From assembly GCA_964468205.1 (NCBI GenBank), contig CAYXVG010000005.1, positions 1 through 64,000 of the forward strand: DNA of 64,000 bases, in the 5' to 3' direction. The stretch comes from CAWELS01 sp964468205 (lineage in GTDB: Bacteria > Acidobacteriota > Terriglobia > Bryobacterales > Bryobacteraceae). This document shows positions 8,298 to 15,357 of the stretch, one piece after another. A model generated the notes under the pieces. It saw only the letters and a program-made list of their open reading frames with translations, did not search any database and was not told where the DNA came from. The translations under genes were made by a program, and so were the position numbers. The stretch's first letter is position 1. Each line of letters starts with the position of its first letter.

Positions 8298-8843
8298 TCA
8301 GGACGCGGTGTTTTCCGACGACTGATCCGAAGCCGAGGACGAGCCACGCGCCTTGCGAGACGCAACCTGTTCCAGCACGTAAACGCTCCGTTTCGCTTCC
8401 CTGACCTGAATATCCCAGGTCTTCTCCCGGCACTTCATGTAATTGTCGAAGGCCAGCAGGGCCAGTTGGTCAATGCGGCCGAGGAGGGCGCCGAAACCGG
8501 GCGCGTCAGGACCAAGCTCTTCGCGGGTGATCTCCTTCAGATGAAAGATAAAGCCGACTGCCTGGGATGCGGAGAAGTCCTGTACGGCCCGGATGCGGAC
8601 GATGCCGTCCAGCGCCGGTTGTATTTGTTCGTGATCGAACTCTCCGGCAAGCTGGTCAAACAGCGCGGGCAAACCCTCCTTGAGAGCCCGCCCAACCGGG
8701 TTCCGAAACGGATCCCGGGTATCGAGCAGGAACCGGGATGTCTGGCCGGGATACGTGCTCAGAGCATGAGCCAGCCACTTCTGGACAACGGCCTCGCGCT
8801 GCGCGGCTGGAATATCCAGGAGTGGTTGACTCGAATCGTTCAC
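8298..8843 (-). CDS. RsbRD N-terminal domain protein preceding dsrM
   Basis: A 181-aa, mostly helical soluble protein resembling the RsbRD N-terminal domain (globin-like fold of RsbR-type stressosome proteins), with a Ser/Thr/Ala-rich C-terminal tail. Proteins of this type are commonly encoded immediately before dsrM in sulfate reducers, where the role is unknown; a regulatory or assembly function for DsrMKJOP is plausible. A GTG start is preceded by GAGGAG at 6 bases. It lies 10 bases after dsrC. Confidence 0.8.
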   Translation of the reverse strand: MNDSSQPLLDIPAAQREAVVQKWLAHALSTYPGQTSRFLLDTRDPFRNPVGRALKEGLPALFDQLAGEFDHEQIQPALDGIVRIRAVQDFSASQAVGFIFHLKEITREELGPDAPGFGALLGRIDQLALLAFDNYMKCREKTWDIQVREAKRSVYVLEQVASRKARGSSSASDQSSENTAS

Positions 8844-8853
8844 TGGGAGCTCC

Positions 8854-9171
8854 TCAAACGCATCCGGTCGGTTTCGGCAAGCCGGCGAGCTTGCAGGCGC
8901 CCTTGGCCGGTCCGGACGGGAACAGTTCGTAGATCTTGTTGAGTTTAAAACCGGTCTCTTTGCAGAGTTTCCGGATCATGGGGGCGATGCCGAACTGCAG
9001 ATAGTAGTTCCGGAGGTAGTTGATTACCTTCCAATGTTCTTCGGTCAATTCCTCGACACCTTCGGAGGTGGCAAAATCCGTGGCCACGTCTTCATTCCAG
9101 ATGCTGGGATCTTCGAGGAATCCGTCTTCGTCGACTTGGTATGACCTTCCGTTGACTTCAAAAGTAGGCAT
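8854..9171 (-). CDS. dsrC: DsrC, sulfur-carrier protein of sulfite reductase
   Basis: A 105-aa protein of the DsrC/TusE family. The C-terminal arm has both redox cysteines: the penultimate Cys104 and Cys93 eleven residues upstream. This is the hallmark of true DsrC, which forms the trisulfide with sulfite-derived sulfur on DsrAB, and separates it from TusE proteins with one Cys. It sits between the DsrL-like gene and the RsbRD/dsrMKJOP genes, so substrate carrier and membrane reductase are co-transcribed. GGAG lies 10 bases before the ATG. Confidence 0.97.
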   Translation of the reverse strand: MPTFEVNGRSYQVDEDGFLEDPSIWNEDVATDFATSEGVEELTEEHWKVINYLRNYYLQFGIAPMIRKLCKETGFKLNKIYELFPSGPAKGACKLAGLPKPTGCV

Positions 9172-9237
9172 AGTATTCCGTCTCCTAGTCCATCACTTGT
9201 GACCGTCCCGGCCGGGGGAAGCCGGGCTGGTCCGGGT

Positions 9238-10902
9238 TTATTGCATTTCAATAAAGCCGCAGGGGCACGCTTCGGCGCACTTCTTACAACCGTTGCACAA
9301 CTCAAGTTTCACCCTGTAGTGTTCGCCCTTCGGCAATCTTTCAAAAGCGTTGTTGGTGCAGTACATCCAGCAGGTTTCGCAGTCCATGCACATGCCGCAC
9401 GACATGCAACGTTGCGATTCCTCCAGGACCTCTTCTTCGGCGAGGCCCTGCTCAATCTCGCTGTCGATCCCGCGCTGCTCCGGCGGGATGTGCTTGCGCT
9501 CATGGCGCTCCGCTTCCTTGTACCAGCTCAATTGGATCTTGTCGGCATCGATGATGGGCGGCCGGTCGGGCTTGCGCAACTCCTTGCCGCGCAACCGGCC
9601 GTCGATGGCTTCGGCGGCAAACCGGCCCTGGCCAATGGCAATGGAAACCAGACCGAGTGAGATGTCGTCGCCGCCGGTATATACGCCTTCCATTTCGGTT
9701 TCGCCCCACTCGTTGGCCTTGATCCAGTCCTTTTCGTTGCCGAGTCCGACGAAGCCATTGAAGTTGGGTTCCTGGCTGATGGCCGCGATGATGCTGCTGG
9801 CGGGGATCTCGAATTCCGAGCCTTCGACGGGCACGGGCCGGCGGCGGCCGGAGGCGTCCGGCTCTCCGAGTTCCATGCGGATGGCCTTGATTCCGGCGGC
9901 GGTTCCGTTATTTCGCAGGATCTCGACCGGCGCGGCGAGGTACTCGATTTTGACGCCTTCCTCCTCAGCGCCGACGATTTCCGGATCGATGGCGGGCATC
10001 TCCTTACGGGTGCGCCGGTAGAGGATGGTGACGTTGGCGCCTAGCCGTTTGCACATGCGGGCCGCGTCGATGGCCGTGTCGCCGCCGCCGATGACGATGA
10101 CGTTGTCGCCCACGTCGACCTTCTCGCCGGAGTTCACCCGATTGAGAAAGTCGGTGCCGGTGAGCACATTGCTGGCATCCTCGCCGGAGACGCCCAGTTT
10201 GTAACCCTTGTGAGCGCCAATGCCGACGAAGACAGCCGCGTACTCGTTCCGGATCTCGTCGAAACTCTTGTCCTTGCCGATGGCGAAGTTGGTCTTCAAC
10301 TCCACGCCGAGGTCGAGGATCTTCTGGATCTCGGCATCCAGAATTTTGCGCGGCAGCCGGTACTTCGGGATGCCGTAGCGCAGCATTCCTCCGGGCTTGT
10401 CGAACGCCTCGAAAACAGTGACTTTGTAGCCGCGGCGGGCGAGATGATAGGCAGCGGAAAGGCCGGCCGGCCCGGCGCCGATGACAGCGATCTTTTCGGG
10501 CTGCTCTTCCTCGGTCAGCTTAGTGAGCTTTAGTTCTTTTTCTATGCCAAAGTCGCCGACGAAACGCTCGAGCGCATTGACATTCACGGCGCCGTCCTTT
10601 TCGCGCCGGTTGCAGTTGTCCTCGCAGGGGTGGGGGCAGACGCGGCCGCAGACCGCCGGGAAGGGATTATTCTCGGTGATCGTTTCCCAAGCCACCTGAT
10701 ATGCCTGCTCCCGAGTACGGCCGTAGGCCTCGTGCTGGGCGATGGCGACGAGCCAACCGCGAACGTCCGTCCCAGCCGGACAATTGCCGATGCAAGGAGC
10801 CGTCTTCTCGACGTAGCGCGGGCGTTCGGGGCTGATCTCAGATCCGCCCATCGACGCCATCCTGAGCTGTGGCTTCTTTTTCTTCGCTTTCAGGAGTCCC
10901 AT
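9238..10902 (-). CDS. dsrL: DsrL-like NAD(P)H-binding iron-sulfur flavoprotein
   Basis: A 554-aa GltD-type flavoprotein. The N-terminal cluster domain has C37, C41 and C85/C89/C93/C97. The FAD-binding GAGPAG is at 142-147, a second dinucleotide fold (VIVIGGGDTAIDAA) near 270, and a C-terminal ferredoxin region has CMSCGMCMDCETCWMYC and CNGCKKCAEACPCG. This architecture matches DsrL, which couples NAD(P)H to DsrAB, although it is shorter than the roughly 650-aa DsrL of purple sulfur bacteria. A generic GltD/NfnB-like oxidoreductase is the alternative. It lies between the ferritin-like gene and dsrC. GAGGGG precedes the ATG by 5 bases. Confidence 0.75.
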   Translation of the reverse strand: MGLLKAKKKKPQLRMASMGGSEISPERPRYVEKTAPCIGNCPAGTDVRGWLVAIAQHEAYGRTREQAYQVAWETITENNPFPAVCGRVCPHPCEDNCNRREKDGAVNVNALERFVGDFGIEKELKLTKLTEEEQPEKIAVIGAGPAGLSAAYHLARRGYKVTVFEAFDKPGGMLRYGIPKYRLPRKILDAEIQKILDLGVELKTNFAIGKDKSFDEIRNEYAAVFVGIGAHKGYKLGVSGEDASNVLTGTDFLNRVNSGEKVDVGDNVIVIGGGDTAIDAARMCKRLGANVTILYRRTRKEMPAIDPEIVGAEEEGVKIEYLAAPVEILRNNGTAAGIKAIRMELGEPDASGRRRPVPVEGSEFEIPASSIIAAISQEPNFNGFVGLGNEKDWIKANEWGETEMEGVYTGGDDISLGLVSIAIGQGRFAAEAIDGRLRGKELRKPDRPPIIDADKIQLSWYKEAERHERKHIPPEQRGIDSEIEQGLAEEEVLEESQRCMSCGMCMDCETCWMYCTNNAFERLPKGEHYRVKLELCNGCKKCAEACPCGFIEMQ

Positions 10903-10983
10903 ATTAACCCCTCTTCCTCTATTTTAGTTATTCCTGTCATTACCCCGATTCGTGTCCCAAAGCTCCGGCCCGCCGGCGGGTTG

Positions 10984-11018
10984 GCCGGGGCCGCCGCACA
11001 TGTTGGGGCGGCCCTGGC
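10984..11018 (-). other. Strong intergenic hairpin between ferritin-like gene and dsrL
   Basis: A 12-bp stem with one G-T pair around an 11-nt loop. The 5' arm is at 10984-10995 and the 3' arm at 11007-11018, starting 9 bases after the ferritin-like gene stop on the minus strand. There is no U-tract, so it is more likely an mRNA processing or stability element, or a partial terminator that lowers expression of the dsrL-to-exporter genes relative to dsrABD. Confidence 0.5.
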
Positions 11019-11027
11019 GCCGAAAAC

Positions 11028-11477
11028 TTAGGCGTACGGATACAGGCTGCGCTTGAAGTCCTCGAGATGCCCCATCAGACGCTCGTGCTTGCGTTCATCG
11101 TCGATGAGGTACTCGAGCAATTGGCGCTGGATCACCAGCGGGCAGTTACGGCGGGCCTGCTCGGCCATCCGGATCGCTTCCTCTTCCTGCTCGTCGTGGA
11201 CCTCGATCATGTCCCAGATCTCAGCCAATTCCTCCGGCTGGAGTTGGAAGGATTCTTTCTCGAGCGAGTCGAGAATAGTCTGCTGTACCCTCTTGTGCAT
11301 GACCGAATCCTGCCGGATGATCTCCATCACCAGGCGGATCAGCGGGTTCTGCGTCTTTTCGAGGATCGCCGTGGTATGCTCGACGCTGCCATCCTCGATT
11401 TTCTGCCACTTGCGGAGGGTGACCTTCAAAGCTTCGAGCTGTTCACCCTTCGTTTCTTTCTTGTCTTTAAAACCCAT
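11028..11477 (-). CDS. Ferritin-like four-helix protein in the dsr operon
   Basis: 149 aa, almost entirely helical and rich in Glu, His and Lys. Candidate di-iron ligands are E33/H34 (helix 1), D57/H61 (helix 2), E92/H94/E96/E99 (helix 3) and an ExxH at E128-H131 (helix 4), which resembles a rubrerythrin or ferritin-like bundle. No rubredoxin CxxC domain is present. It lies between dsrD and dsrL. A role in iron or oxidative protection of the iron-sulfur and sirohaem enzymes is inference. The spacing of the ligands is irregular, so metal binding is not certain. Confidence 0.65.
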   Translation of the reverse strand: MGFKDKKETKGEQLEALKVTLRKWQKIEDGSVEHTTAILEKTQNPLIRLVMEIIRQDSVMHKRVQQTILDSLEKESFQLQPEELAEIWDMIEVHDEQEEEAIRMAEQARRNCPLVIQRQLLEYLIDDERKHERLMGHLEDFKRSLYPYA

Positions 11478-11555
11478 TTTCGGAACTCTCCTTCGACTAC
11501 GGACACCACTGGTGGGGAGGCGGGGCGGGAGCAGGTCCCGTCCCCTGCCCCACGC

Positions 11556-11807
11556 CTACTCTTCCGGTGCGGCGCCTTCCTTCTTCGGCAGCGTGATGTA
11601 GCTTCCTCCGAAGTAGCTATACACCGTACGGCCGGAGTCCATCAGTTCGCGGATTGCAGCCTTGCAGTCCTTTTTGCTGACTTCGTCTTCGCCGTACTTG
11701 GCAATCATCGCCTTGGTCAGGTCGCCAGCCTTGAGGTTCTTCTTCCCCTCGTACTGCTTGACCATCTCAAGCATGTCATTTGCGAGTTGTTCGGTTGAAA
11801 CTGCCAT
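11556..11807 (-). CDS. dsrD: DsrD, winged-helix activator of DsrAB
   Basis: An 83-aa winged-helix protein encoded 10 bases after dsrB. Its size, position and C-terminal wing region (SGRTVYSYFGGSYITL followed by an acidic tail) fit DsrD, which allosterically increases DsrAB activity in sulfate reducers and is usually absent from oxidative rDsr systems. Overall sequence similarity to Desulfovibrio DsrD is modest, so position and size carry much of the call. AGGAG precedes the ATG by 7 bases. Confidence 0.85.
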   Translation of the reverse strand: MAVSTEQLANDMLEMVKQYEGKKNLKAGDLTKAMIAKYGEDEVSKKDCKAAIRELMDSGRTVYSYFGGSYITLPKKEGAAPEE

Positions 11808-11817
11808 GGCTCGACTC

Positions 11818-12897
11818 CTACATGCGGATGTGAGCCGACCGGGCGAAGGTGGTACCCGCGTGCTTGAAGTCGTCGATATGGTAGCGGGTAAACTCGATGC
11901 CGGTCAGCTCGAAAAACTTCGGCCAGCCGATCCGGTCAATCCACTCTCCCACGCGCTCGAACTTGCGGGCATTCTGGGCGTAGATGTCAACGATGTTGAC
12001 GACGGCCTCGACCACCTCAGGCCAGCGCGGCGGATTGTTCGGGAGGAACGGAATCGCCAGCTTCGAGAACTTGGGGGCGGAGCGGGCGTTGGACACTTTG
12101 CCGCCGACCCAAATGGAAATGCCGTCGGTATCGGGGTCGTTGAGCGGCATGGCCGGGCAGACCGTGTAACAGTTGCCGCAGTACATGCACTGTTCTTCGA
12201 CGACTTCGACAGACTGCTTCCCGTCGACCGTCGCCGGGCGAATCGCGCCTGTCGGGCAGGAAGCGATGAGCGTCGGCACCTCGCACATCTTCCGGAGATC
12301 GTCGCGCCTGACTACCGGCGCTTTCCGGTGGACGCCGAGGATCGCAATGTCGGAGCAGTGCACGGCGCCGCACATATTCAGGCAGCAAGCCAGCGCCACG
12401 CGAAGCTTCGCGGGGAGGTTCTCATTGGTGAAGCGGTCATAGAGCGAGTCCATAACGCACTTGACGATGCCGCTCGCGTCGGTCGCCGAGGAGTGGCAAT
12501 GCACCCAGCCCTGCGTGTGAACGACGTTGCTGATGGCGTTGTTGGTTCCGCCGACGGGGAAGCCGCCCGCCTCAAGCTCCTGCTTGAGCGGGGCAATGTT
12601 TTCTTCCTTGTCGGTCAGAAACTCGACGTTGTTCCGCGAGGTGAAGCGGAGGTATCCGTCGCAGTGCTTATCAGCCATGTCGGCGAAGAAGCGGAGGCTC
12701 TGAATGCTGAGCAAGCGGGGCGATCCACAGCGAACCGTGTACACTTTGGCGCCGCTTTCCGCCACATGCGCCAGGAGGCCAGGGCCCATGCTTTCGTGGT
12801 ACTTCCACTGCCCGTAGTTGTCCTTGATAACCGGGGGAAGGAACTGCTCATAGTGCGGCGGCCCGATATCGGTAATTCTTTTCGGTTTCTCTGCCAT
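11818..12897 (-). CDS. dsrB: Dissimilatory sulfite reductase beta subunit
   Basis: 359 aa from the ATG at 12897, chosen because CAGGAG precedes it and a longer in-frame reading would overlap dsrA. It has GWVHCHSSATDASG, the sirohaem/[4Fe-4S] cysteines in the C171-C181 region (CCLNMCGAVHC), and an inserted ferredoxin domain with C214, C237, C240, C243 and C247. In known DsrAB the beta subunit holds the catalytically competent sirohaem. It pairs with DsrA 28 bases upstream and is followed by dsrD. Confidence 0.97.
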   Translation of the reverse strand: MAEKPKRITDIGPPHYEQFLPPVIKDNYGQWKYHESMGPGLLAHVAESGAKVYTVRCGSPRLLSIQSLRFFADMADKHCDGYLRFTSRNNVEFLTDKEENIAPLKQELEAGGFPVGGTNNAISNVVHTQGWVHCHSSATDASGIVKCVMDSLYDRFTNENLPAKLRVALACCLNMCGAVHCSDIAILGVHRKAPVVRRDDLRKMCEVPTLIASCPTGAIRPATVDGKQSVEVVEEQCMYCGNCYTVCPAMPLNDPDTDGISIWVGGKVSNARSAPKFSKLAIPFLPNNPPRWPEVVEAVVNIVDIYAQNARKFERVGEWIDRIGWPKFFELTGIEFTRYHIDDFKHAGTTFARSAHIRM

Positions 12898-12925
12898 CTT
12901 GAATCTCCTGTTTCCTTGCTTGGCC

Positions 12926-14128
12926 TTACTGGGCCACTCCTTCTTCCACATCTTCTTCCTGGAAAAAGATGTACGGGTTGTCGCGCGGAGCGGCAACCAT
13001 CTCGGGCGCCGGATCCAACCCGATCGCGTCCAGGAAGTTCGACATGCCAACGCGCTGGATCAGCTCACCGACGCGCTCGCGGTTTTTGCCATGCTCGTCC
13101 CAGAATTCCCAAATGGCGTCGATCAGCTCGTTCAGGCTGTCTTCAAGTTCGTCTTCGGGAACGAAGGGGACCAGGACGCTGGAGAGCAGAGCGCCGGCCA
13201 CGATGGGAGCCTTCGCGCCGATCAGAAGCGTCGCACCCCGCTCCACGCCGGGCCGCAGGGCCTTCGGCATGACGTTGATGCAGTGCATGCAGCGGACGCA
13301 TTCGCGGTTATTAATGGTGAGCTTCTCGCCGTCCCAGTCCATGCACTGGGTGGGGCAGCGGGCAACGACGTCTTTCTGGATGTTCACGCCATCGGCGGCG
13401 TACTGTTTGACGGCTTCGTCGTCCTGGCGGATGTCGTCTTTCCAGGTGCCAATCACCGAGAGGTCCGCGCGGGCGATGGAGGCCACGCAATCGTTCGGGC
13501 AGCCGGCGAACTTCACCTTGAATTTGTACGGGAACGGCGGCCGGTGCAGCTCATCCTGGTACTCCATCGTGATGTTGTGGCACATCTTGAGGGTGTCGTA
13601 CTGGGCCCACTCGCAGCGCGCCATGCCATTACAGGCCGACGGCGTGCGCATGCAGCTTCCGGAGCCGCCGAGGTCGAATCCCGCTTCGGCAAGCTCCTTG
13701 AAGCAGGGCTCAAGAGCGTCGGTCTTGGTACCCAGAAAGACGATGTCGCCGGTGGAACCGTGCATGTTGGTGAGACCGGAACCGTGCCGCTCCCAGATGT
13801 CGCACAGCGTACGGATCGCCTTGCTGTCGTAGAACCAGCCGGAGGGCTGATTAATGCGCATGGTGTGGAAGTGCGCTACTTCCGGAAACTGCTCCGGAAT
13901 GTCGCTGTAGCGGCCGATGACGCCGCCGCCGTAGCCGAGCACGCCCACGATGCCGCCATGCTTCCAGTGCCCGATCCTCTCCTTGTAAGACAGCTCGAGC
14001 TGCCCGAGAAGACCGTCGCACATGGAGCTGGTTTCCCGAGCCTTCTTGATTTCCGTCACAAAGCTCGGCCAAGGCCCCTTCTCGAGCTCGTCGAGCAGCG
14101 GGGTGTTTAGTTTTTCATCAACGGCCAT
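12926..14128 (-). CDS. dsrA: Dissimilatory sulfite reductase alpha subunit
   Basis: 400 aa with the DsrA signature: sirohaem/[4Fe-4S] cysteines C166, C172, C210 and C214 (with FAGCPNDCVASIARADLS) and a ferredoxin domain with C258, C262, C277, C280 and C283. With DsrB it forms the A2B2 enzyme that reduces sulfite and loads sulfur onto DsrC. Motif spelling is like reductive bacterial-type DsrA, but assigning the lineage needs a tree. It follows an AT-rich 115-bp gap after qmoC, which suggests its own promoter. Confidence 0.97.
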   Translation of the reverse strand: MAVDEKLNTPLLDELEKGPWPSFVTEIKKARETSSMCDGLLGQLELSYKERIGHWKHGGIVGVLGYGGGVIGRYSDIPEQFPEVAHFHTMRINQPSGWFYDSKAIRTLCDIWERHGSGLTNMHGSTGDIVFLGTKTDALEPCFKELAEAGFDLGGSGSCMRTPSACNGMARCEWAQYDTLKMCHNITMEYQDELHRPPFPYKFKVKFAGCPNDCVASIARADLSVIGTWKDDIRQDDEAVKQYAADGVNIQKDVVARCPTQCMDWDGEKLTINNRECVRCMHCINVMPKALRPGVERGATLLIGAKAPIVAGALLSSVLVPFVPEDELEDSLNELIDAIWEFWDEHGKNRERVGELIQRVGMSNFLDAIGLDPAPEMVAAPRDNPYIFFQEEDVEEGVAQ

Positions 14129-14243
14129 GTGGTTTTCTCCTATAGCTCTATCTTAAAACCTTTAAATCTAAAAAAGTACAGTATATAACTGTCGCGTCCC
14201 GTTCGCCACGTCAGGGGAGTTCTGGACCCGGCAGCAGCTTTCA
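14129..14243 (-). promoter_or_regulatory. AT-rich putative promoter region of dsrABD
   Basis: The gap between the qmoC stop and the dsrA start is clearly AT-richer than its surroundings. On the minus strand it has TATACT (14180-14185) as a possible -10 element, then an A/T-rich leader and TAGGAG before the dsrA ATG. A convincing -35 at 16-18 bp spacing is not visible, so this is a tentative promoter call. It would allow dsrAB to be expressed separately from apr-qmo. Confidence 0.4.
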
Positions 14244-15344
14244 TTAAGCTCTCCTCATCGCCGCCATGGCCACCGTGCGGTACACGAGATGAGCCAGTTT
14301 CGAAAACGGCGCGTAGAAGAACAACATGAAGACCAGCACGAGGTGCACGTAGTAAATGGGGAACATGAGCGTGGCCTGCTCGCCGCTGCCCTCGATGGCC
14401 CGGCTGATCTGACTAAGGAATCCCGTCAGCCCGATGCCGAACAGGATCAGAATAAAGAACCAGTCAAAGTAGGTAGACCTCGCCCGCTTCTCCGGGTTGT
14501 TCCACCGTTCGAATAACAACATCCCGGCTCCAGTGATCATCACGATCGAGCAGACGTTCGCGAAAATCTTGAGCGGGTTGGTCCAGGCCAGGGGCGTCGC
14601 CAGCGTTTGGGTCATCACCCCGACTCCAATGACGGTGCCCACGATGGCCAGCCCAAGGAATCCCCACATGGTAAGCAGGTGCCCCAGGTACCGCGGTTTG
14701 TTCGGACCACAGTCTTGGAAGTTCTTGTGCGAGAGGGTTTCCGTGACTACGGGCAGCAGGTTGGAAAGGATGGGTCCATCGGCCCCGCTCGCCCGCAGCG
14801 CCCGGATGAAGCGTAAGATACCGATGCCAAACGACAGCACCACGAGGCCGGCGACCGTGAAGAAGAAAACTTCGATGAGCGGCAGGGGGTACTGGTTGGC
14901 GAACTCGATTCCCTCGCCATGAGATTCGGCTTCGGGGCCGATCGCCCACTGCAGCCCGAAGAGCAGGGCTGGGATGAACACCAGCAAGAACAGGAACTGT
15001 GGCCGGTTGACCCACCGGCCGAGAGAGCTCGGCCAGGCATAGTACTCGATCGCCTTCTGACGCAGGGCGCCGAAAACGTCGCCGGGGCGCGCCCCGCGGG
15101 GACAATGTTCGGTGCAGTCGCCGCAGTTGTGGCACAGCCAGATGGCCGGATCGCCGAGCACCTTATCCTTCAGGCCCCACTGGGCCTCAATCATCTGCTT
15201 GCGCGGAAAAGGGTGGTCGTCTTGGGAGAGCGTGCAGACAGTGGAGCAGGTGGCGCACTGATAGCACTTCTTCAGATCGCCGCCACCGGCTGCGGTGACC
15301 TCTTCGATGAACCTGACATCCGGTTGAATGACCAAATCCGCCAT
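14244..15344 (-). CDS. qmoC: Quinone-interacting membrane-bound oxidoreductase subunit QmoC
   Basis: 366 aa. The N-terminal ferredoxin-like domain has two [4Fe-4S] motifs (CYQCATCSTVC near residue 27 and CHNCGDCTEHC near 71). It is fused to a cytochrome b-type membrane domain of about six helices with His residues for haem b (for example near RYLGHLLTMWG and YYVHLVLVF). QmoC connects the menaquinone pool to QmoAB, which donates electrons to APS reductase. GGAG precedes the ATG by 8 bases. Confidence 0.95.
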   Translation of the reverse strand: MADLVIQPDVRFIEEVTAAGGGDLKKCYQCATCSTVCTLSQDDHPFPRKQMIEAQWGLKDKVLGDPAIWLCHNCGDCTEHCPRGARPGDVFGALRQKAIEYYAWPSSLGRWVNRPQFLFLLVFIPALLFGLQWAIGPEAESHGEGIEFANQYPLPLIEVFFFTVAGLVVLSFGIGILRFIRALRASGADGPILSNLLPVVTETLSHKNFQDCGPNKPRYLGHLLTMWGFLGLAIVGTVIGVGVMTQTLATPLAWTNPLKIFANVCSIVMITGAGMLLFERWNNPEKRARSTYFDWFFILILFGIGLTGFLSQISRAIEGSGEQATLMFPIYYVHLVLVFMLFFYAPFSKLAHLVYRTVAMAAMRRA

Positions 15345-15357
15345 AGACGCGTCTCCT

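Noticed and set aside
12926..13050. Longer N-terminus for DsrB overlapping dsrA
   Set aside because: The extra 51 residues are Arg/Trp-rich shadow sequence; the ATG at 12897 has a ribosome binding site and begins the conserved DsrB sequence.
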